This document shows, in pieces, positions 1-6,300 of a stretch of 7,802 bases of DNA. The DNA lies in contig JASLGD010000194.1 in NCBI GenBank assembly GCA_030150305.1, positions 1 through 7,802 of the forward strand, given 5' to 3'. Position numbers and translations under genes: made by a program. Within the stretch, counting starts at the first letter, position 1, and every line of letters begins with the position of its first letter. The notes under the pieces were generated by a model that worked only from the letters and a program-made list of their open reading frames with translations, was not told where the DNA came from and ran no database searches. This DNA comes from Caldimonas sp. (GTDB lineage Bacteria; Pseudomonadota; Gammaproteobacteria; Burkholderiales; Burkholderiaceae_C).

Positions 1-153
1 GCGCAATCGGCGGCGCTCCTGTCACAAATTCCGCTCGGCAGGCTCGGCCAGCCGGCAGAGATCGCGCACGCGGTCGCGTTCCTCGCATCCCCGGAAGCGT
101 CCTACATCACGGGCACGGAATTGCACGTCAACGGCGGCATGCTGATGACCTGA
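1..153 (+). CDS. fabG: 3-oxoacyl-[ACP] reductase FabG, C-terminal end (partial)
   Basis: The first 50 codons of the window, in frame 1, end at TGA 151-153 and encode the C-terminal end of a short-chain dehydrogenase. The stretch IPLGRLGQPAEIAHAVAFLA followed by SPEASYITG and LHVNGGM is the signature end of FabG: the Gly-Arg-Leu-Gly segment, the helix over the substrate pocket, and the YITG...HVNGG strand at the tetramer interface. FabG is the cytoplasmic NADPH-dependent reductase that converts beta-ketoacyl-ACP to beta-hydroxyacyl-ACP in type II fatty-acid elongation. The catalytic Ser-Tyr-Lys and Rossmann glycines lie upstream of the window. The gene is cut only by the window edge, so nothing suggests it is broken. 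The match to FabG rather than another SDR rests on these residues and on the acpP-fabF genes just downstream. Confidence 0.93.
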   Translation, partial: AQSAALLSQIPLGRLGQPAEIAHAVAFLASPEASYITGTELHVNGGMLMT

Positions 154-172
154 CGCGCCACCCTGACGCGCC
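149..172 (+). repeat. Short direct repeat at the fabG stop
   Basis: The 11-mer CCTGACGCGCC occurs at 149-159 and again at 162-172, a period of 13 bases. The first copy contains the fabG stop codon. It could be a local duplication or a pair of protein-binding half sites. No function is known for it. Confidence 0.6.
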
Positions 173-173
173 C

Positions 174-190
174 GTGGCGAGCGACGCCAC
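174..190 (+). promoter_or_regulatory. Palindrome upstream of acpP
   Basis: GTGGCG (174-179) and CGCCAC (185-190) form a perfect 6-bp inverted repeat around the loop AGCGA. No T-run follows, so it is not a standard intrinsic terminator. It sits where the -35 element of an acpP promoter would fall if the -10 box is TAGAAT at 195-200. It could therefore be an operator, or an RNA hairpin that reduces read-through from fabG or stabilises an mRNA end. Confidence 0.45.
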
Positions 191-194
191 ACCT

Positions 195-200
195 TAGAAT
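195..200 (+). promoter_or_regulatory. Possible -10 box of an acpP promoter
   Basis: TAGAAT matches five of six bases of the sigma-70 -10 consensus and lies 33 bases before the acpP ATG. The predicted transcript start would be near 207, giving a leader of about 27 nt. No convincing -35 hexamer lies 16-18 bases upstream, where the GTGGCG palindrome arm is found. acpP often has its own promoter in proteobacteria because ACP is needed in large excess, which makes this plausible but unproven. Confidence 0.35.
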
Positions 201-224
201 GCCCCGTTACTTTTTCACACTCCC

Positions 225-231
225 GGAGGAG
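225..231 (+). promoter_or_regulatory. Strong ribosome binding site of acpP
   Basis: GGAGGAG is the strongest Shine-Dalgarno sequence in the window and ends two bases before the ATG at 234 (core GGAGG ends four bases before). The other genes here have weak sites or none recognisable, except rseA. This fits the high translation expected of acyl carrier protein. Confidence 0.8.
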
Positions 232-233
232 TC

Positions 234-476
234 ATGAGCGACATCGAAGCACGAGTCAAGAAGATCATCGCCGAGCAGCTCGGAGTTCCCGAATCCGACG
301 TGACGAACGAGAAGGCGTTCGTCGCCGACCTCGGCGCCGATTCGCTCGACACGGTCGAACTCGTGATGGCGCTCGAGGACGAGTTCGGGATCGAGATCCC
401 GGACGAGGAAGCAGAGAAGATCACCACCGTGCAGCTCGCGATCGACTACGCGTCGAAGCACCAGAAGGCGGCCTGA
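234..476 (+). CDS. acpP: Acyl carrier protein AcpP
   Basis: An 80-residue, strongly acidic protein, close to the 78 residues of the Escherichia coli protein. The motif GADSLDTVELVMALEDEFGIEIPDEEAEKI (quoted in two parts: GADSLDTVELVMALE, then DEFGIEIPDEEAEKI) is diagnostic. Ser37 in the DSL motif is the attachment site for 4'-phosphopantetheine, which AcpS adds from CoA. The acidic helix II after it is the docking surface for FabG, FabF and other partner enzymes. ACP carries the growing acyl chain as a thioester in the cytoplasm and also serves lipid A and phospholipid synthesis. The ATG at 234 follows a strong Shine-Dalgarno and gives the expected N-terminus MSDIEARVKKIIAEQL. It lies 80 bases after fabG and 20 before fabF. 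A hairpin is folded around its stop codon. Confidence 0.98.
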   Translation: MSDIEARVKKIIAEQLGVPESDVTNEKAFVADLGADSLDTVELVMALEDEFGIEIPDEEAEKITTVQLAIDYASKHQKAA

Positions 477-486
477 AGAGGCCGCT
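467..486 (+). promoter_or_regulatory. Hairpin around the acpP stop codon
   Basis: GCGGCC (468-473) and GGCCGC (480-485) pair perfectly, with a further G-T wobble at 467/486. The six-base loop TGAAGA contains the acpP TGA stop (474-476). There is no T-run afterwards. The only purine-rich stretch before fabF, GAAGAGG at 475-481, lies in the loop and the start of the 3' arm. The structure could lower fabF translation or protect the 3' end of a short acpP mRNA. Confidence 0.6.
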
Positions 487-496
487 CGACTCCTCG

Positions 497-1747
<1,251 letters not shown>

Positions 1748-1767
1748 ACCTCGCCTCGGCGTTCGCC

Positions 1768-2235
1768 ATGCGCGAGTCCCCGCCCTTCGAGGTGCGCCTG
1801 CACCGTTTCGACGTCTGGCGCGCCGCGATCGTCCTCGTCGCGCTCGCTGCGGTCGCGGCCGCGACGGCGTGGGGCTGGACGGTCGCCACCGCAGGCGAGG
1901 GCGTCGCCTGGGTGCTCGCAGTCGCGGCGCTGCTGGTCGTCGCGACGATCGTGGCGGCGCTGTCGCTGGCGCGCGTGCGGCGCGGCGTGCTCGCGTGCAG
2001 CGATGCCGGCTGGAGCTTCGCGCCCGAGTCGGGCAGCGCCGTCGCCGGCGCGCTGACGGTCGCGCTCGACTGCGGCTCGTTCTTCCTCGTGCGCATCGAT
2101 TCCGGGCGCGAGCGCGTCTGGCTGCCGGTGCAGCGGCGCGGCCTCGAGCACGAGTGGCATGCGCTGCGCTGCGCGCTCTACGCGTCGCCGCGAGCCGTGG
2201 CGGCATCGCCGCGCACGGCCCCGCCTTCGCGATGA
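1768..2235 (+). CDS. Uncharacterised two-helix membrane protein upstream of rpoE
   Basis: A 155-residue protein not firmly recognised. After a short cytosolic-looking N-terminus (MRESPPFEVRLHRFDVWR) come two hydrophobic segments, about residues 19-38 and 46-68, joined by a short loop. A soluble C-terminal domain of about 85 residues follows, containing ALDCGSFFLVRI, RERVWLPVQRRGLEHEWHALR and CALYAS. This architecture, with paired helices then a small beta-rich domain ending in a WLP...EWHALR segment, recalls the YgfX/CptA-like membrane protein family, but that is an impression by inspection and not an established match. The start ATG at 1768 is 20 bases after fabF and has no clear Shine-Dalgarno. 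The stop overlaps the rpoE start as ATGA, implying translational coupling. Its position suggests a role linked to the envelope, which is inference. Confidence 0.82.
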   Translation: MRESPPFEVRLHRFDVWRAAIVLVALAAVAAATAWGWTVATAGEGVAWVLAVAALLVVATIVAALSLARVRRGVLACSDAGWSFAPESGSAVAGALTVALDCGSFFLVRIDSGRERVWLPVQRRGLEHEWHALRCALYASPRAVAASPRTAPPSR

Positions 2236-2840
2236 GCGCCGCCGACGCCGACGCCGTGCTCGTCGAGCGCGCGAAGTCGGGCGACCGCACCGCGTTCGAG
2301 ATGCTCGTCGTCAAGTACCAGCGGCGGATCGAACGCCTGATCGGTCGGATGGTCCGCGACGTCGACCTCGTCCCCGACATCGCGCAGGAGACGTTCATCC
2401 GCGCCTACCGGGCGCTGCCGCAATTCCGCGGCGAAAGCGCGTTCTATACGTGGCTGTACCGGATCGCCGTCAACACCGCCAAGAAGACGCTGATGGAGAT
2501 GAAGCGCGACCCGATCGTCACCGAGGCGGCCCGGCTCGGGCGCGACGAGGACGACGACGCGCCGCGGACCGACAGCGAGCCGAGCGACGCCGCCACTCCG
2601 GACGCGGTCCTGGCGAGCAAGCAAATCGCGGCGGCGGTGAACTTTGCGGTCGAAGCGCTGTCGGAAGAGTTGCGGCAGGCGATCACGCTGCGCGAGATCG
2701 AGGGCCTCAGCTACGAGGAAATCGCCGCGCTGATGAATTGCCCGATCGGCACGGTGCGGTCGCGCATCTTCCGCGCCCGCGAAGCGATCGCTGCGCGGCT
2801 GCGCCCGTTGCTCGACACGCGCGAGGGCGACCGGTGGTGA
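2232..2840 (+). CDS. rpoE: Extracytoplasmic-function sigma factor RpoE (sigma-E/AlgU)
   Basis: A 202-residue group IV sigma factor that directs RNA polymerase to envelope-stress promoters. Region 2 spans about residues 22-92, with the core-binding and -10 recognition segment DIAQETFIRAYRALPQFRGE and AFYTWLYRIAVNTAKK. Region 4 spans about 137-190, with the -35 helix-turn-helix in LREIEGLSYEEIAALMNC followed by PIGTVRSRIFRAREAI, nearly identical to the family consensus. The linker (about residues 93-135) is rich in acid: RDEDDDAPRTDSEPSD. It is slightly longer than the 191-residue E. coli protein. The ending LLDTREGDRW is of the kind seen in betaproteobacterial RpoE. The start ATG overlaps the upstream stop codon and gives the usual short N-terminus before LVERAKSGD. 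RseA, encoded next, should hold it inactive at the inner membrane. Confidence 0.97.
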   Translation: MSAADADAVLVERAKSGDRTAFEMLVVKYQRRIERLIGRMVRDVDLVPDIAQETFIRAYRALPQFRGESAFYTWLYRIAVNTAKKTLMEMKRDPIVTEAARLGRDEDDDAPRTDSEPSDAATPDAVLASKQIAAAVNFAVEALSEELRQAITLREIEGLSYEEIAALMNCPIGTVRSRIFRAREAIAARLRPLLDTREGDRW

Positions 2841-2906
2841 GCTCTGGGCGAGGCTTGGTGTGAGAATGGAAGGCTGGGCGAATCGCTGCCGAAGGATGCG
2901 ATTTGC

Positions 2907-2910
2907 GGAG
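2907..2910 (+). promoter_or_regulatory. Ribosome binding site fixing the rseA start
   Basis: GGAG lies seven bases before the ATG at 2918, standard spacing. An in-frame TTG at 2903 lies before this site and would have no Shine-Dalgarno of its own, so ATG 2918 is preferred. Confidence 0.65.
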
Positions 2911-2917
2911 TGTTGCA

Positions 2918-3520
2918 ATGGCAATTGGACCCTTTGACGAAGCGGCAAGAGAGCGGCTGTCGGCGCTCGCCGACGGCGAGGTCGACGGCATCGAGCCCGC
3001 CGCCGCGTGCGCGCGGTGGGCCGCCGATGGCGCGGCGCGCCGCGACTGGCACGCCTGGCACCTGATCGGCGACGTCCTGCGCTCAGAAGACCTCGCTTCC
3101 GATCCCGCCCGCGACCGGCAGCTGTGTGCCGCGATCCGGGCGCGGCTGCAGGACGAGCCGGTCGTTCTCGCGCCCATGCGCGACGCTGCTCGAGTTCGAG
3201 GTCGCTGGGCCGTCGGCGGCGCGGTCGCGGCGGGCCTGGCGCTCGTCGTCGGCACGTTCACGCTGCTTCACCCGTCCGACCAACCCGCGCCGCTGGTGGC
3301 CGAAGCCGACCGCGCAGCGGTCGCGCCGGTGGTCGTTCCCACCGCTCCGGGCGGCCAGGCGCCAGGGGTCGAAGACGCGGTCGTCACCAACGCGCAGACC
3401 ATCCGCGACGCCCAGCTCGACCGCTACCTGGCGGCACACAAGCAGTTCGCCGGCACGTCAGCGCTCGGGGTGCCGTCGGCGTTCCTGCGCAGCGCGACCT
3501 TCGACACGGCGTCTCGCTGA
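2918..3520 (+). CDS. rseA: Anti-sigma-E factor RseA (MucA-like)
   Basis: A 200-residue single-pass inner-membrane protein. The N-terminal cytoplasmic domain (about residues 10-85) has the RseA/MucA pattern: LSALADGEVDGIE, then a helix, then RRDWHAWHLIGDVLRSEDLA, the part that in the family clamps sigma-E away from core polymerase. One membrane helix lies at about 97-118 (WAVGGAVAAGLALVVGTFTL), preceded by arginines in keeping with inside-N topology. The periplasmic tail (about 119-200) is low in complexity, rich in Ala, Val and Pro, and ends with a LDRYLAAHKQF segment often found near the end of these proteins. In the known system RseB protects this tail and regulated proteolysis (DegS/RseP) releases sigma-E. 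The gene follows rpoE after 77 bases and is followed by rseB, which supports the call. Sequence conservation in this family is low, so the evidence is partly contextual. Confidence 0.92.
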   Translation: MAIGPFDEAARERLSALADGEVDGIEPAAACARWAADGAARRDWHAWHLIGDVLRSEDLASDPARDRQLCAAIRARLQDEPVVLAPMRDAARVRGRWAVGGAVAAGLALVVGTFTLLHPSDQPAPLVAEADRAAVAPVVVPTAPGGQAPGVEDAVVTNAQTIRDAQLDRYLAAHKQFAGTSALGVPSAFLRSATFDTASR

Positions 3521-3531
3521 GCGCGACGCTC

Positions 3532-4554
3532 GTGGTCCTGCGCGCGCTCGCAGCTCTCAGTCTCGCCACGGCGACGCTGGCGCACGCCGCGCCGGCGTGC
3601 GGGCAGCCGGCGATGCCGGCCTCGGCACCGCAGAGCGACGTCCGCAGCTGGCTGCTGCGCATCCACGACGCCGCCGGCCGGCGCAACTTCCAGGGCACCT
3701 TCGTCGTCAGCGGCGGCGGCAGCGTCGCGAGCGCGCGGATCTCGCACTATTGCGAAGGCCCGAACCAGTACGAGCGCATCGAGTCGCTCGACGGCAAGCA
3801 GCGCAAGGTCTACCGCCACAACGACGTCGTCCACACCGTCTGGCCGGCGAGCCATGTCGCCATGATCGAGCAGCGCGGAATGCTGAGCTCGTTCCCGGCG
3901 CTGCTGCAAGCCGGCGACGACGGCATCGGCGAGTGGTACGACGTGCACGCGGAAGGCAGCGAACGCGTCGCCGGCCACGATGCCGACGTCCTTGCCGTGC
4001 GCGCCAAGGACCCGCTGCGCTACGGCTACCGGCTGTGGGCCGACCACGCGTCCGGGCTCCTGCTGCGCGCCGAGGTGGTGGGCGAGAAGGGCGACGTGCT
4101 CGAGACGTCGGCGTTTTCCGAGGTTGCGATCGGCGTGCGGCCGCAGCCCGAAGCCGTCATCCAGGCAATGCGCAAGCTCGACGGCTATCGCGTCGTCCGG
4201 CCGCTGCTGACGCCGACCCGGCTCGAGTCCGAGGGCTGGACGATGGGTCAGGTCGCTCCGGGCTTTCGCCAGGTGAGCTGCGTGAGCCGCCAGATCGACC
4301 CGCCGAACGAAGCGAGCAACGCTCCGGCGTCTCCGCCGGTCTTGCAGAGCATCTACTCCGACGGCCTGACCTACGTCTCGGTCTTCATCGAGCCGTTTCG
4401 TCCCGAGCGGCACACGCGGCCGCTGCTGGCCGCGCTGGGCGCGACGTCGACGCTCGCGCAGCGGCGCGGCGAATGGTGGGTCACCGTCGTCGGCGACACC
4501 CCGCCGGCGACGCTCAAGCTGTTCGCCGCCGCGCTCGAGCGCAGAAAGCCGTAG
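3532..4554 (+). CDS. rseB: Periplasmic sigma-E regulator RseB (MucB)
   Basis: About 340 residues, against roughly 318 in E. coli. A signal peptide is visible (VLRALAALSLATATLAHA, cleavage near residue 19-20). The N-terminal LolA-like domain (about 35-210) includes the family stretch RRNFQGTFVVSGGG and HYCEGPNQYERIESLDGKQR. The smaller C-terminal domain (about 225-335) includes SIYSDGLTYVSVFIEPF and GEWWVTVVGDTPPATL. In the known system RseB binds the periplasmic tail of RseA, blocks DegS cleavage, and lets go when it senses mislocalised lipopolysaccharide or lipoproteins. The frame has no ATG in the right place: GTG at 3532, 11 bases after the rseA stop, is the best start because it gives a normal signal peptide. 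CTG at 3517, overlapping the rseA TGA, is a less likely alternative. No strong Shine-Dalgarno is present, so coupling to rseA is expected. Confidence 0.93.
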   Translation: MVLRALAALSLATATLAHAAPACGQPAMPASAPQSDVRSWLLRIHDAAGRRNFQGTFVVSGGGSVASARISHYCEGPNQYERIESLDGKQRKVYRHNDVVHTVWPASHVAMIEQRGMLSSFPALLQAGDDGIGEWYDVHAEGSERVAGHDADVLAVRAKDPLRYGYRLWADHASGLLLRAEVVGEKGDVLETSAFSEVAIGVRPQPEAVIQAMRKLDGYRVVRPLLTPTRLESEGWTMGQVAPGFRQVSCVSRQIDPPNEASNAPASPPVLQSIYSDGLTYVSVFIEPFRPERHTRPLLAALGATSTLAQRRGEWWVTVVGDTPPATLKLFAAALERRKP

Positions 4555-4598
4555 GCTCTCGCTTTCGGCGCCTCGCCCGTCGCATCCCGAGTCCTGCC

Positions 4599-6056
4599 AT
4601 GTCGTTGACGACCTCGTCCCTCCCGCGCTCGCTCGCGCAGCGCCTGGCGCACGCAGTGCTCGCGCTTTCGCTGTGCGCGTTCGCATCCGTTGCGCCGGCG
4701 GCGGGCAACGTCGCGGGGCTGCCCGACTTCACCGAGCTCGTCGAGAAGGTCGGTCCGGCGGTCGTCAACATCCGCACCGTCGAGCGCGGCCGACAGGCGC
4801 GCGGCGGATCAGGCGATCCCGACGACGACATGGCCGAGTTGCTGCGCAGGTTCTTCGGCCAGCCCCCCGGCCAGCAGCGCCCGTTGCCGCGCCAGGTCCC
4901 CGACGAGCCGCAGCAGCGCGGCCTGGCTTCCGGATTCATCCTCACCGCGGACGGCTACGTGCTGACCAACGCGCACGTCATCGACGGCGCCGAGGAGGTG
5001 ACGGTCACGCTCGTCGACAAGCGCGAGTTCAAGGCGCGAACGATCGGCGTCGACAAGCGCTCGGACGTCGCGCTCGTCAAGATCGAGGGCACCGGCTTGC
5101 CGACGGTGCGGATCGGCGACGTCTCCAAGCTCAAGGTCGGCGAGTGGGTGATCGCGATCGGCTCGCCGTTCGGCCTCGAGAGCACGGTCACCGCCGGCAT
5201 CGTCAGCGCGAAGTCGCGCGACACGGGCGACTTGCTGCCGCTGATCCAGACCGACGTCGCGATCAATCCCGGCAACTCGGGCGGCCCGCTCATCAACATG
5301 CGCGGCGAGGTCGTAGGCATCAACTCGCAGATCTACAGCCGCTCGGGCGGCTACATGGGGATCTCGTTCGCGATTCCGATCGACGAGGCGACGCGCGTCT
5401 ACGACCAGCTGCGAGCGACCGGGCGCGTGATTCGCGGCCGCATCGGCGTCGTCATCGACCCGGTGACGCGCGAGGTCGCCGAGGCGATCGGGCTCGGCAA
5501 GCCGGTCGGCGCGCTCGTCCGCTCGGTCGAGACCGGCGGTCCCGCGGAGAAGGGTGGCGTCGAGCCGGGCGACATCATCACGCGGGTCGACACCCGCTCG
5601 GTCGACAGCTCGGTCGAGCTGCCGCGGATCATCGGCAACATCAAGCCGGGCACCAAGGCGACCCTGCAGGTGTTCCGGCGCGGCAGCACGCGGGAGTTCC
5701 CGGTCACGGTCGCCGAGTTCGACGCTGACCGCGTCGTTGCACGCGCCGCTCCCGACACGCCGGCGAAGCCGAGCCCGGTGACGACGAGCATCGGCCTGGC
5801 CGTTTCCGACCTGACCGACGCCCAGAAGCGTGACGGAAAGACCAAGACCGGCGTTCGCGTCGACTCGGCCGACGGCGCGGCAGCGCGGGCGGGGATCCGG
5901 GAGAACGACATCATCCTGAGCCTCGACAACGTCGAGGTGACCGGAGCCAAGCAGTTCGAGGGCCTTCTCGCCAAGCTCGACCAGTCCAAGCCGGTGACGC
6001 TCCTCGTCCGCCAGGGCGACGTCGCTCGGTTCGTGATCGTGCGTCCGAACCGCTGA
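4599..6056 (+). CDS. mucD: Periplasmic Do-like serine protease/chaperone MucD (DegP/DegQ family)
   Basis: A 485-residue HtrA-family protease, close to the 474 residues of Pseudomonas MucD. A signal peptide covers about residues 1-35 (LAHAVLALSLCAFASVAPAA). The trypsin-like domain has the full triad: His126 in LTNAHVID, Asp156 in RSDVALVKIEG and Ser227 in NPGNSGGPLINMRGEVVGIN. Two PDZ domains follow at about 281-372 (GRIGVVIDP ... GALVRSVETGGPAEKGGVEPGD) and 390-482 (GVRVDSADGAAARAGIREND). A Gln/Pro-rich loop at about 63-108 contains DDDMAELLRRFFG, the position of the regulatory LA loop of this family. It degrades or refolds misfolded periplasmic proteins and restrains sigma-E signalling. It begins 44 bases after rseB with no evident Shine-Dalgarno. 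A mucC/rseC gene, present in Pseudomonas between mucB and mucD, is missing here, as is usual in betaproteobacteria. Confidence 0.96.
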   Translation: MSLTTSSLPRSLAQRLAHAVLALSLCAFASVAPAAGNVAGLPDFTELVEKVGPAVVNIRTVERGRQARGGSGDPDDDMAELLRRFFGQPPGQQRPLPRQVPDEPQQRGLASGFILTADGYVLTNAHVIDGAEEVTVTLVDKREFKARTIGVDKRSDVALVKIEGTGLPTVRIGDVSKLKVGEWVIAIGSPFGLESTVTAGIVSAKSRDTGDLLPLIQTDVAINPGNSGGPLINMRGEVVGINSQIYSRSGGYMGISFAIPIDEATRVYDQLRATGRVIRGRIGVVIDPVTREVAEAIGLGKPVGALVRSVETGGPAEKGGVEPGDIITRVDTRSVDSSVELPRIIGNIKPGTKATLQVFRRGSTREFPVTVAEFDADRVVARAAPDTPAKPSPVTTSIGLAVSDLTDAQKRDGKTKTGVRVDSADGAAARAGIRENDIILSLDNVEVTGAKQFEGLLAKLDQSKPVTLLVRQGDVARFVIVRPNR

Positions 6057-6106
6057 ATCCGAGTGTGTGCGCCTGCCAACCTTGCGGCTCCGAGCGCCGG
6101 TTCGGA
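6044..6106 (+). repeat. Inverted repeat spanning the mucD stop codon
   Basis: TCCGAACCG (6044-6052) and CGGTTCGGA (6098-6106) are perfect 9-base complements separated by 45 bases. The left arm is the last coding part of mucD. A smaller alternative stem, TCCGA (6089-6093) with TCGGA (6102-6106), shares the right arm. No T-run follows. It may cap the 3' end of the mucD message, or be a chance product of GC-rich sequence. Confidence 0.5.
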
Positions 6107-6143
6107 AGGTCTCTAATTAGGTGCCGCGCAGCCGCGGCCGACG

Positions 6144-6161
6144 CCCGTCTCGGCTGACGGG
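6144..6161 (+). repeat. Short perfect hairpin
   Basis: CCCGTC (6144-6149) and GACGGG (6156-6161) pair perfectly around the loop TCGGCT. No T-run follows, so it is not an intrinsic terminator on its own. It could be an mRNA 3'-end stabiliser for mucD. Confidence 0.45.
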
Positions 6162-6184
6162 AGGAACCCGAATTTGCCCCCAGG

Positions 6185-6219
6185 ACGTCCACAAGGCTTT
6201 GTGGATTTTCTGTGGACAA
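6185..6219 (+). promoter_or_regulatory. Cluster of DnaA-box-like TGTGGA sites
   Basis: Three copies of the TGTGGA/TCCACA core lie within 35 bases. TGTGGACAA (6211-6219) matches eight of nine bases of the DnaA box (reverse of TTATCCACA), TGTGGATTT (6200-6208) seven of nine, and ACGTCCACA (6185-6193) six of nine on the other strand. The two direct copies are 11 bp apart, one helical turn. TCCACAA (6188-6194) and TTGTGGA (6199-6205) also form a perfect 7-bp inverted repeat followed by TTTTC, so the same bases could act as a weak intrinsic terminator of mucD. Which reading is right cannot be decided from sequence. Confidence 0.4.
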
Positions 6220-6263
6220 AAATCATGTTGGAGCGCTGCAACGCAGAGAAATCGAGGGGCCGC

Positions 6264-6286
6264 GGGGCTTTTCGGAAGGGGCTTTT
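6264..6286 (+). repeat. Direct repeat GGGGCTTTT upstream of a -10 box
   Basis: GGGGCTTTT occurs at 6264-6272 and 6278-6286, a period of 14 bases. The second copy ends three bases before the TACAAT box. A shorter GGGGC is also found at 6256-6260. The repeat covers the -35 and spacer region of the candidate promoter, so it could be a pair of regulator sites. Confidence 0.5.
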
Positions 6287-6295
6287 GAATACAAT
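6268..6295 (+). promoter_or_regulatory. Candidate sigma-70 promoter of a small RNA or lepA leader
   Basis: TACAAT at 6290-6295 matches five of six bases of the -10 consensus. The predicted start, about seven bases on, falls at 6301-6303, exactly where the first stem-loop begins. The -35 region is poor: CTTTTC at 6268-6273 gives a 16-bp spacer but matches TTGACA weakly. The promoter may therefore need an activator, or the RNA may instead be processed from the mucD transcript. Confidence 0.4.
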
Positions 6296-6300
6296 GAAGT

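Noticed and set aside
152..172. Complementarity of GACGCGCC (in both repeat copies) to GGCGCGTC in the terminator stem at 6334-6341.
   Set aside because: The stem arm would be closed in the terminator hairpin and an 8-mer of C and G is expected by chance here.
2844..2881. Direct repeat CTGGGCGA at 2844-2851 and 2874-2881 between rpoE and rseA.
   Set aside because: Eight bases at 30-bp spacing in GC-rich sequence is weak, with no adjacent promoter or structure to give it meaning.
2903..2917. TTG 2903 as an earlier start of rseA.
   Set aside because: The ATG at 2918 has GGAG at the right distance and gives the expected N-terminus. The TTG precedes that site.
3126..4598. A 5' extension of the mucD frame giving a 976-residue protein.
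   Set aside because: The upstream part lies out of frame over rseA and rseB and is Arg/Ala-rich shadow sequence. The ATG at 4599 gives a normal signal peptide and length.
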